From [Phormidium] sp. LEGE 05292 (lineage in GTDB: Bacteria; Cyanobacteriota; Cyanobacteriia; Cyanobacteriales; Aerosakkonemataceae), in NCBI RefSeq assembly GCF_015207735.1, contig NZ_JADEWG010000012.1, positions 1 to 64,000 of the forward strand: a stretch of DNA of 64,000 bases, given 5' to 3'. The first letter of the stretch is position 1; each line of letters starts with the position of its first letter. The position numbers and the translations under genes were made by a program. The notes under the pieces were generated by a model. It saw only the letters and a program-made list of their open reading frames with translations. It was not told the DNA's origin and did no database searches. Shown here in pieces: positions 9,160 through 17,553 of this stretch.

Positions 9160-12100
9160 ATGAAGATCGCAAAATCCGACTTAGCAAAAATTGTAGCCCA
9201 AGCTAGCTCTCTGTCAGAGCGCTTCTCAGTGGAGTCGTTTGCAGTTAATGATACAGATACTCAGGAATCACAACATCATCCTCGCCTCGATCGCTGGTGT
9301 CAAGTGGTGGCTCAAGGAAACTGGGAAAAGTTTGCCAAACGGTTAATCTGGGATGATTTGAATTTAAAGCAAGCAGATAAAATAGTGCGAGCGCTTCCGC
9401 CTATAGATCCTGAAGTTTTGCCAACTTGGGCAGAAACCTTACATGAAATTATCCAGGCTGCTTGGTTATTCGCTAACGATCCAGAAAAAAGAGCAGAAAT
9501 TTTTGCCTGTGACTTAAAAGATCGGCATAATTTTGCTTCTGAAGATGAGTATAATTATCCAGCCATTAATCAAATCGATCGATTACCTTTAGATCCAGGA
9601 ATAAAACTACCCTTTAAAGAAGTATTACTTCCAGCGATTTCTGTAGCAAGGCAGAAATTATTAAATTCTCTAAATTATCCAACATCTTTGCCTTTAGAAT
9701 TGCTTTCTCATTCAGCTTATTTTACATTAGAACGCAATTTACTGAATCAACTATTAAATCTGAGTGGAAAAACTTTAGAATATGAATTTGCTCGTTCTCG
9801 TCCTTTAGGTCAAAATTTGCTGAATTTGTTACGGCAATCAACTGGCGATCGCGCACAAATAAAAGTTCAATACGATGCTTTTATCCACAAACTTTTGCAA
9901 GACGGAATGCTAAGTTTTTTCCAAAATTATCCTGTGCTAGGACGCTTAATCGCAACAGCAATTGATTTTTGGGTAGAAGCAACAGCCAAATTTTTACACC
10001 GCTTGCAAACCAACTTAAATGATATCCAGCAAGTATTTCAACCAGAAAATAATTCCTTCTATAAATTAGGCAAAATTATTAAAATTAAGCCTGCTCTTTC
10101 CGATCCTCATAATTCTGGCGATAGCGTAATTGCGTTCACCTTTCAAAGTGGATTGCAGCTAGTTTACAAACCCAAAGGTTTAGGAGCAGAAGTAGCTTAC
10201 ACTCAGTTTTTAGAATGGTGCAATCAGCAAGGAATTGCCTTGCCATTTAAAGTTTTAAAAGTCTGCGATTACCAAACTCATGGCTGGGTGGAATATGTAG
10301 AACATTTACCCTGTGAAGATGAAGCCGCAGCCCAGCGTTTTTATCAACGCGCTGGAATGTTATTATGCCTGCTTTATGCACTGCGAGTAGTTGACTGCCA
10401 CCGGGAAAATTTAATCGCTCACGGAGAACATTTGGTGTTAATTGACATGGAAACTATCATGCACCAAGAAGCCAATCCTTTAACCCAATTGCAAGAAGAA
10501 ACAGAAGCCGAAACAACTGTAAATTTCCACTTTGCTGACTCAGTTTTACGCACAGGGTTATTACCCCGTTGGGAATTTGGAAAAAACAAACGTCTGGCTT
10601 ATGATACCAGTGCATTAGGTAGTATTGAAGCGCAAGTAACTGCACCACCAGAAGAACAGGGAGAAACCAAAGATTTGCAATTTTCTATTCCTCCCAATAT
10701 ACCAATCTTAAATAATTTTCCCCTCTCTCCGAATGATTATTTATCAGAGATAATCACTGGATTTGAGCAAATGTATCAGTTTTTGATTGAAAAACGTGAA
10801 ATTTTGCTAGCACCTGATACGCCACTATTATTAATGAAAAATCAGAGAGTGAGGTTTATCTTTCGCGCCACCAAAATTTATTGGACAATTTTACAAAAAA
10901 CTTTTGCACCCCAATTTCTCCGCGATGGGATCGATCGCAGCATTGAACTAGACATACTCGCTCGTGCTTTTTTAGTTGCCAATCAAAAACCAAATGCTTG
11001 GTCAATATTTCATGCGGAACTGAAAGCAATGGAGCAAATGGATATTCCCTACTTTGCCGCCTATCCTGACAGTCAAGACTTAACAATTGGTTTAGAACAA
11101 CCCATTGAACAATATTTTAAAAAATCCAGTTATCACGAAGTAATCTCACAATTACAAAATTTAAATGAAACCAATTTAGCCCAACAAATAGAGATAATTA
11201 AAGGCTCATTTTATGCCAGAGTAGTGCGGAATAATTTAAGTAATAACCCCATAATCACCAATTTATCCACCCTAGTTCCCACAGATTTATCGCAACTTTA
11301 CCCCTTAACCAAAAAGCAATTAATTCAAGAAGCAACTCGCATTGCCAAAGAAATTGAACAACGAGCCATTTGGGGAAAAGATGGCAGCGTAAAATGGATT
11401 AGTTTTGCCTATATTCCTAACGTCGAAATCTTTCAACTAATGCCTTTGCCAGAAGACCTTTACAACGGTAACGGCGGGATTGCATTATTTTTATCAGCCT
11501 TAGATTATGTCAGAGGTACACAACAATTTCATGAGCTAAGTTTAGCAGCTTTTCAATCAATACAGAAATTTCTCCAAACTGCTGATTTTGAATCTACTCG
11601 CAGATTCGTGCGCTTAGGAATTGGCGGTGGTACAGGACTAGGTTCCATGATCTACGCCTTAGTAAAATCTAGTCACTTTCTTCAAGAACCTACACTTTTA
11701 GAAAATGCTTTAGCTATTGCTCAATTAATTACTCCCGAACTCATTACCACTGACAAACAATTTGATATCATTGGCGGAGCAGCCGGAGCAATTCTAGGAT
11801 TATTGGCATTATACGCAGCAACAAAAGAACCAAAGGTTTTAGCAACAGCTATTAATTGCGGTCAACATTTACTCGCCCACCAAACAGAACCAATAAAACA
11901 ATTTTATTCTCCAAATTTACCAATTCAAAATCTGAAATCTGGGAAAGCGTGGAATATTTTAGGACAGAAATATTACACAGGTTTTTCTCACGGTGCAGCT
12001 GGCATTGCTTATGCTCTATTACGGCTTTATGCAGTAACTCAAACAGAAGCCTTTTTGACAGCAGCCACTGATGGTATTACTTATGAACATAGTGTATTTT

Positions 12101-12570
12101 CTCCTACAGTTTCAAATTGGCCTGATTTTCGCGCATTTGCTCAACAAAATGGTCAACCTGGTTTCATGGTGAGTTGGTGTCATGGTGCAACTGGAATTGG
12201 ATTAGCCAGGTTAGGAGGTTTGTCAGTATTAAAGACAAATCAAATAGAACAGGATATAGAAATTGCTTTGCAAACAACTCAAAAGTATAGTTTGCAGGAT
12301 GTGGATTGTGTTTGTTGTGGGAATTTCGGTCGCATCGAACTGTTGCAGGTAGCCGCTGAAAAATTATCCCGTCCCGACTTGAAAGAAATTGCCGAACAAA
12401 GAACTACTTGGGCAGTCAACTGGGCAGAAAAATCAGGAGGATATAAATTACCCAATTTGCCCAATTCCGTATTTAGCCCTAGCTTTTTTCAGGGAACATC
12501 GGGAATTGGCTATGAATTACTCCGGCTAGCATACCCAGAACTGTTACCTTCCGTTTTGTTGTGGGATTAG
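9160..12570 (+). CDS. lanM: LanM-type class II lanthionine synthetase
   Basis: A 1136-residue bifunctional enzyme that phosphorylates and dehydrates Ser/Thr of a precursor peptide, then cyclises Cys onto the dehydro residues. The N-terminal dehydratase (DUF4135) keeps the kinase-like catalytic set: D412-x-H414-x-x-N417 (in DCHREN) and D429-x-E431 (in LIDMET). The C-terminal LanC-like cyclase has H944 (FSHGAAG), C1007 (SWCHGATG) and C1052-C1053 (CVCCGNFG). The CCG in place of the usual CHG gives a three-Cys zinc site, the hallmark of the relaxed-specificity ProcM-like group known from cyanobacteria. Two precursor genes follow downstream on the same strand. The enzyme looks complete and active. 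ATG at 9160 is the only sensible start. Confidence 0.93.
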   Translation: MKIAKSDLAKIVAQASSLSERFSVESFAVNDTDTQESQHHPRLDRWCQVVAQGNWEKFAKRLIWDDLNLKQADKIVRALPPIDPEVLPTWAETLHEIIQAAWLFANDPEKRAEIFACDLKDRHNFASEDEYNYPAINQIDRLPLDPGIKLPFKEVLLPAISVARQKLLNSLNYPTSLPLELLSHSAYFTLERNLLNQLLNLSGKTLEYEFARSRPLGQNLLNLLRQSTGDRAQIKVQYDAFIHKLLQDGMLSFFQNYPVLGRLIATAIDFWVEATAKFLHRLQTNLNDIQQVFQPENNSFYKLGKIIKIKPALSDPHNSGDSVIAFTFQSGLQLVYKPKGLGAEVAYTQFLEWCNQQGIALPFKVLKVCDYQTHGWVEYVEHLPCEDEAAAQRFYQRAGMLLCLLYALRVVDCHRENLIAHGEHLVLIDMETIMHQEANPLTQLQEETEAETTVNFHFADSVLRTGLLPRWEFGKNKRLAYDTSALGSIEAQVTAPPEEQGETKDLQFSIPPNIPILNNFPLSPNDYLSEIITGFEQMYQFLIEKREILLAPDTPLLLMKNQRVRFIFRATKIYWTILQKTFAPQFLRDGIDRSIELDILARAFLVANQKPNAWSIFHAELKAMEQMDIPYFAAYPDSQDLTIGLEQPIEQYFKKSSYHEVISQLQNLNETNLAQQIEIIKGSFYARVVRNNLSNNPIITNLSTLVPTDLSQLYPLTKKQLIQEATRIAKEIEQRAIWGKDGSVKWISFAYIPNVEIFQLMPLPEDLYNGNGGIALFLSALDYVRGTQQFHELSLAAFQSIQKFLQTADFESTRRFVRLGIGGGTGLGSMIYALVKSSHFLQEPTLLENALAIAQLITPELITTDKQFDIIGGAAGAILGLLALYAATKEPKVLATAINCGQHLLAHQTEPIKQFYSPNLPIQNLKSGKAWNILGQKYYTGFSHGAAGIAYALLRLYAVTQTEAFLTAATDGITYEHSVFSPTVSNWPDFRAFAQQNGQPGFMVSWCHGATGIGLARLGGLSVLKTNQIEQDIEIALQTTQKYSLQDVDCVCCGNFGRIELLQVAAEKLSRPDLKEIAEQRTTWAVNWAEKSGGYKLPNLPNSVFSPSFFQGTSGIGYELLRLAYPELLPSVLLWD

Positions 12571-13145
12571 TTTAGGGGTTAAAAAAGATACATTGTTGCG
12601 CTTTAGTGCTCTTATCTAGGGCTAAATCGCAATAACGTACCTAGAAAATTCACTTTAGCAACGGACATATCGGTTAGGACATGGTATTTTGATGTAAAAG
12701 AAATAGGGAAGAGGGAACAGGAAATACAGAAACATCCTAACAATTGTGGTGATTACTTGATTAGTAAAGATTAAGTAAAGTCTTGTATTAGACAGTCATC
12801 ACCAGAGGTTAATCCTTTAATTAGATTACAGAATTATACTTAATTTTCCTGTATTTAAATACGAAAGCTTTAAAGTGTATAAAGAATTACAATTACAAAA
12901 AATTTTTTTCTTGGTATTTAGCCGTATATTTACGGAAGATTCTTGACAAAAATGTTGAAATCTTATTGAAATTTTCACAGACAATTTATCCTTATTTAAA
13001 AATATTTCGTTTAAGCTTTACCTATGGTTGAAAAAAACCATGAGTGAGGATAAAATTTACTTCAATCACATCTGATTTAATTGATTTAATAACAGATTAC
13101 ACTCAGTCTGGATAACTCAAAACGTTCGATTTCCAAGTAAAAGTT
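12571..13145. other. Long non-coding leader between lanM and first precursor
   Basis: AT-rich 575 bp with no supportable gene. An imperfect inverted repeat at about 12593-12634 (TTGTTGCGCTTTAGTGCT mirrored by GGGCTAAATCGCAATAA) lies just after lanM and may act as a terminator. It resembles the perfect palindrome at 57500-57529. The rest most likely carries the precursor promoter and a long 5' leader, because the precursors would need much higher expression than the enzyme. Confidence 0.55.
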
Positions 13146-13739
13146 ATGATGTCACATCTTTCGGTTCAATCAATTAATGTAGAAGAATTACCTGCCCAAG
13201 AGTACAGCTTCGTCAAAACTCAACAAGCTATCTACAATTTATGTACAGAGATAGAAAATAATAGCGAGCTCAAATCCCAAATAGAGGAAATACAAGATAT
13301 TAGTTCTTTCCTCACCATAGCAGCTGAAAATGGCTATGAATTTACAGCTTCCGACTTGCAAACTGCCCTGAGTTTGGCTTTAGAAAATACTTACGGAATT
13401 TCTGATGAATTTGATGATTACGAACTGGATGAAGAAGAGTTGGAAGCAGTTGCAGGCGGTGCTAGAGCCGCAGCCAAGAATAGCTATTGGCATGAAACAG
13501 GGATTGATGTTGATGGTCAATGTTTCTACTTGTTACAACAATCCCTTGAACAACGACAGGTGGTAGTCCAAGCGCTACGAGATATGGACAAATGGGAATG
13601 GCTTGGCAATAATTCAGTGAAGGTCACTGATACTCATGGAAAATTGGGTTCATTCGTAATATCTAATATCACGAATAACGGTGCTTTTACTAAAGATATC
13701 AGTACGTTAGATTACTCTTTTTGGGAAAAAATTTTATAA
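13146..13739 (+). CDS. Nif11-type leader RiPP precursor with long core, paralogue 1
   Basis: A 197-residue precursor-like protein. Residues 1-105 are a Nif11-like leader (signature FLTIAAENGYEFTASDLQ at 55-72) ending in an acidic helix and the double-Gly site EAVAGG (104-105). A C39 peptidase would cut there, leaving a core of about 92 residues starting ARAA. The core has one Cys (C126) and conserved S113 and T118 upstream of it, so at most one lanthionine or methyllanthionine ring is possible. The rest is Trp/Asn-rich and protein-like, far longer than common lanthipeptides. ATG codons at 13146 and 13149 are both usable. The second paralogue follows after 183 bp. It is inferred to be the LanM substrate and exporter cargo. 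Confidence 0.85.
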   Translation: MMSHLSVQSINVEELPAQEYSFVKTQQAIYNLCTEIENNSELKSQIEEIQDISSFLTIAAENGYEFTASDLQTALSLALENTYGISDEFDDYELDEEELEAVAGGARAAAKNSYWHETGIDVDGQCFYLLQQSLEQRQVVVQALRDMDKWEWLGNNSVKVTDTHGKLGSFVISNITNNGAFTKDISTLDYSFWEKIL

Positions 13740-13922
13740 CTGTGGAGAATAAGCAAAATTTAATCATGATTATTTGCTGAAAATTGAGAAATTTTCTATT
13801 ATCTCAACAGAACATAATTTTTTTAGGTTATCATCTTAAAATCTATGACAATTAATTAAGTTTACAGCCTATAGATCTCCTATCTATAGAAACTTTATGT
13901 TGAACTTTGGAGAAAATTACTG

Positions 13923-14543
13923 ATGTTGCAAAACTCGATCGAGCCAATCAATGCAGAAGATTTACCCGTCGATGAATATCGTTTTGTCAAAGCTCAACAA
14001 AATATTTATGAACTATGCCAAAATCTTGAACAAGAACAAACATTAAAATCTTCTTTGGAAAATGCCAAAAACACCGAAGAATTTCGGCAAATTGCTGGAG
14101 AATATGGCTACGAGTTTACAATTTCAGATTTGCAATTTGCTCTACATTGGGCTGGGCAAAAAACAGACCCGAATTTTGATGAATTAGATGATTATGAACT
14201 GGATGAAGAAGAGTTGGAAGCAGTTGCAGGTGGTGCGAGAGCAGCCACTAAAAATAGTTACTGGCATCAGACTGGTATTTTAGTTAACCAACAATGTTTT
14301 CATTTAGTTGACCAATCAACTGAAGCACGCGCTCAGATAGAAACAGCACTGCAAACAATGGAACTTTGGGTATGGGAAGGCAATAACACCGTATCACTGA
14401 TCGATCTCGATGGGCAATATAGCCCGTACAAGTTGACTGGTATTGCTTATGATGGGCTGGCTTTAAGTTTGTTACAGAATACATCGGATCGAAATAAATG
14501 GTCGAATTACTCATCTGGTAACATCACAAACCTTCTTCTTTAA
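13923..14543 (+). CDS. Nif11-type leader RiPP precursor with long core, paralogue 2
   Basis: A 206-residue paralogue of the preceding gene. The leader (1-104) has the Nif11 signature around GEYGYEFTISDLQ and the same acidic stretch ending EAVAGG. The predicted core (105-206, about 102 residues) begins ARAATKNSYWHQTG and shares with paralogue 1 the pattern S-Y-W-H-x-T-G-I-x-V-x-x-Q-C-F, then Q-S-x-E-x-R and W-x-W-x-GNN-x-V. C125 is the only core Cys; S112 and T117 are the conserved candidate dehydration sites. The C-terminal 30 residues differ from paralogue 1 and are rich in Ser, Asn and Thr. A terminator lies 29 bp downstream. The ATG at 13923 is preceded by TTTGGAGAAAATTACTG, with GGAG at a suitable distance. 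Confidence 0.85.
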   Translation: MLQNSIEPINAEDLPVDEYRFVKAQQNIYELCQNLEQEQTLKSSLENAKNTEEFRQIAGEYGYEFTISDLQFALHWAGQKTDPNFDELDDYELDEEELEAVAGGARAATKNSYWHQTGILVNQQCFHLVDQSTEARAQIETALQTMELWVWEGNNTVSLIDLDGQYSPYKLTGIAYDGLALSLLQNTSDRNKWSNYSSGNITNLLL

Positions 14544-14571
14544 AATGCTTGGTGTATTATTTTGCATAAAC

Positions 14572-14607
14572 GTAGAGACGTTTCATTAAATGTCTCTACA
14601 TTTTTTT
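14572..14607 (+). terminator. Rho-independent terminator after precursor genes
   Basis: GTAGAGACGTTT (14572-14583) pairs with AAATGTCTCTAC (14588-14599) with one mismatch, followed by A and seven T. It separates the precursors from the downstream haemagglutinin-CHAT-exporter genes. Nearly the same hairpin recurs at 63211-63238. Confidence 0.8.
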
Positions 14608-14730
14608 ATGCTTACAGCCTTAATCATGATTGACTAGTTATAATAGTGCCGACTTGATTAATTTGTGTAATATAGATAACTTTACAAAATTGTTAAATTT
14701 TTATACTTTTTCCTCAAGGTGGTTTATCAA

Positions 14731-17532
14731 ATGCAAACTTGTGCTTGGAAAAGATTTGGCTGGCGGTTGAGTCAGTTAGGTTACTTAACTTTTAGTGGAA
14801 TTGCTTTATCAACTCAAGTTAGTTTAGCTCAGATTGTTCCTGATGCGACTTTAGGGAATGAAAGCTCTGTTGTTACTCCCAGTGCAATCAAAGATCTTCC
14901 TAGCGATCGAATTAATGGGGGAGCAGTTCGCGGTAATAATTTGTTTCACAGTTTTCGAGAATTTAATGTTGGTGCTGGGCGGGGGGTTTATTTTGCTAAC
15001 CCTGATGGGGTGACGAGGATTTTGACTAGAGTAACAGGAAATAATGTTTCGCAAATCTTAGGAACTTTGGGTGTTCTGGGTAATGCGGATTTATTTTTAA
15101 TTAATCCCAATGGAATTATTTTTGGGCAGGGTGCAAGATTAGATCTTAATGGTTCATTTATTGGCAGTACGGCTAGCAAAATTAGTTTTGGGGATGGTTT
15201 AGAATTTAGTGCAACTAATCCGCAAGCGTCACCATTGCTGAGTGTTAATGTTCCGATCGGGTTACAATTTGGCACAAATCCGGGTCGAATAGTGAATCAA
15301 AGTACAGATGAAGGGAACAATATCGCTCCACTCCGTCCGTATTATCCCGTACCTAGATTAAGAGTAGCTCCGGGAAGAACTTTTGCGTTGATAGGTGGTG
15401 ATGTGCTGATTGAAGGCGGCACTATGGGAGCTTTTGAAGGAAGAATTGAGTTAGGTAGTGTTGGTGATAATGGTTTTGTGGGTTTAAGTCCGATCGCACA
15501 AGGTTGGGCATTGAATTACGATCGAGTACAAAACTTTGGTGACATTAACCTATCTCAAAATGCCGTTGTTGATACCAGTGGGCAAAGAGGCGGCGATATT
15601 CAAGTACGAGCCAGAAACTTAACTCTCCAAGAAGGCGCAATCATTTATTATGTCCATGAAGGTTCAGAAGTTGGGGGAAATCTAGATGTCACCACCACTG
15701 ATTCAGTCGAACTTATTGGTGGACTTAATCCGTTTTTTTCGGTTCCTACCCTTGATACCTATACTCAGATCTCTGCTACTACCCGGGGAACTGCAACTGG
15801 AACTGCTGGTAATGTAACAGTTAAAACTCGCAGATTAACTATTCGAGATGGCGCGAGTCTAAGTAATATTTCTAATGGCAATGGAAATGCAGGAAACTTA
15901 ACAGTTTTAGCCTCAGAATTAGTAGAAGTGACTGGTATAGCAGCAGACGAATCTATACCTAGCAACATAGTTAATCAAACTTACAAGATTGATGGGGATG
16001 GTATACCGATTGGTAATGCTGGAAATATCACCATTGAAACCGAACGACTACTAATTGAAGATGGAGCGTTCGTAAGTAGTGGCACTTATACCGCAGGTCA
16101 GGCGGGAAATCTGACTATTAAGGCTGCGGAGTCTGTAGAAATCATTGGTGCAACCCGTGAAACTGATTTTTTAACAGGGATTGCCGCAACAGTTGAGTTT
16201 GACCAATTCACCAATATTCGGGCTACAGGCAATGGGGGTAATTTGACGATTCAAACCAGAAGACTATCAGTTCAAAATGGAGGACAAATCGCTAGTTCTA
16301 CCAGTGCAGATGGAAATGCCGGGAATTTAGTAATTGATGCTTCTGAGTCTGTCGAACTAGTTGGCGTTGATCCAAATGCTGATGCAGTATTAGGTAGCAG
16401 TGGTTTGTTTGTCTCCGCAGAAAGAGGTAGAAATGGAAACCCAGGAGATGCTACTGGTAATGTAGGGAATTTAACAGTGAACACGAGAAGATTGCTGATT
16501 CAAGATGGAGGGAGAATTTCTGCTGATAATTTTGGCTCTGGAACTGGGGGAGATTTAACGATTAATGCTAGAGAAGTGAACCTGCAAAGTGGGGGAACAG
16601 TGAGAGCAAATTCTTTTAGCACTGGCTCTGGGGGAATGTTAACTGTGAATGCTGAAAATGTGAATATCAGTGGCAGCAGAATTTTAGGAGATCAGTTAAT
16701 TAATAGTGGCTTATTTGTAAGTGGTGCGGGTTCTGGTGCGGCGGGTAGTTTGGAAGTGAATGCGGCAAAAGTTCAACTTGATAATACAGGGAGATTGGCA
16801 GCTGATAGCACAGCTGGGTCTGGGAATATCAGGGTGCAAGCACGAGATTTATTATTGTTACGTGGTAATAGCTTAATTAGTACTAATTCTACAGGTGAAG
16901 AACCAGGGGGAAATATTAGCCTGACAACAAATAATTTAGTAGCTTTAGGAAATAGTGATATTACAGCTAATGCTACTAATAGCCAGGGCGGTCGAGTAAG
17001 TATTAACGCAACTGGTATTTTTGGGCCACAATATCGATTAGAACAAACTCCCAATAGCGATATTACAGCTACCGGGGGAAATCCTGAATTAAATGGAGTA
17101 GTAGAAATCAATTCGCCTGAAGTTGATGTGAATTCTGGGTTAGTTTATTTACCTACAAATCTGATTGATGTATCTGGATTAGTTGCTCAAAATGCTTGTA
17201 CATCACAACAAGCAGAGGGTAGTTCTTTTGTGGTGACAGGTCGGGGTGGTTTACCACCTAATCCTGTTAATCCGGCAACTAATGAAGCGGTAATGGTGGA
17301 ATGGGCAAGAGTTGCTGATATGAATCAAAATGTTAACTCTCAGAGACGTACAAATAGCAGGAGTAATTCTCATGTTAGGGCGGCAAGAAACTATGAGCAA
17401 ATTGTGGAAGCTCAAGGTTGGGTTGTTGGGGCTGATGGCAGAGTGGTGTTGACTGCTGAAGGAGGAAGAACAACGCCTCAAAGTTTTAGTTTAATTCATC
17501 CTAGCTGCGATATTTTACCAGTTCAAAACTAG
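14731..17532 (+). CDS. Filamentous haemagglutinin-like secreted protein (TPS domain)
   Basis: A 933-residue secreted protein. A Sec signal peptide (cut after about SLAQ, residue 34) is followed by a two-partner-secretion N-terminal domain (IVPDATL, then NPDGVTRI and FLINPNGIIFGQGARLDLNGSF). The remainder is repetitive beta-helix with many GNAGNLTV/GGDLTINAR-type turns. The C-terminal part has ACTSQQ...GRGGLPPNP, common in cyanobacterial members. The ATG at 14731 is preferred over a GTG at 14719 because AAGGTGG lies directly upstream at good spacing. A TpsB outer-membrane pore (FhaC/ShlB type), normally needed for export, is not in this window. The CHAT gene follows after 21 bp, so the two are probably co-transcribed. 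Confidence 0.88.
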   Translation: MQTCAWKRFGWRLSQLGYLTFSGIALSTQVSLAQIVPDATLGNESSVVTPSAIKDLPSDRINGGAVRGNNLFHSFREFNVGAGRGVYFANPDGVTRILTRVTGNNVSQILGTLGVLGNADLFLINPNGIIFGQGARLDLNGSFIGSTASKISFGDGLEFSATNPQASPLLSVNVPIGLQFGTNPGRIVNQSTDEGNNIAPLRPYYPVPRLRVAPGRTFALIGGDVLIEGGTMGAFEGRIELGSVGDNGFVGLSPIAQGWALNYDRVQNFGDINLSQNAVVDTSGQRGGDIQVRARNLTLQEGAIIYYVHEGSEVGGNLDVTTTDSVELIGGLNPFFSVPTLDTYTQISATTRGTATGTAGNVTVKTRRLTIRDGASLSNISNGNGNAGNLTVLASELVEVTGIAADESIPSNIVNQTYKIDGDGIPIGNAGNITIETERLLIEDGAFVSSGTYTAGQAGNLTIKAAESVEIIGATRETDFLTGIAATVEFDQFTNIRATGNGGNLTIQTRRLSVQNGGQIASSTSADGNAGNLVIDASESVELVGVDPNADAVLGSSGLFVSAERGRNGNPGDATGNVGNLTVNTRRLLIQDGGRISADNFGSGTGGDLTINAREVNLQSGGTVRANSFSTGSGGMLTVNAENVNISGSRILGDQLINSGLFVSGAGSGAAGSLEVNAAKVQLDNTGRLAADSTAGSGNIRVQARDLLLLRGNSLISTNSTGEEPGGNISLTTNNLVALGNSDITANATNSQGGRVSINATGIFGPQYRLEQTPNSDITATGGNPELNGVVEINSPEVDVNSGLVYLPTNLIDVSGLVAQNACTSQQAEGSSFVVTGRGGLPPNPVNPATNEAVMVEWARVADMNQNVNSQRRTNSRSNSHVRAARNYEQIVEAQGWVVGADGRVVLTAEGGRTTPQSFSLIHPSCDILPVQN

Positions 17533-17553
17533 TTTGGGGTAGGGAATCAGTTA

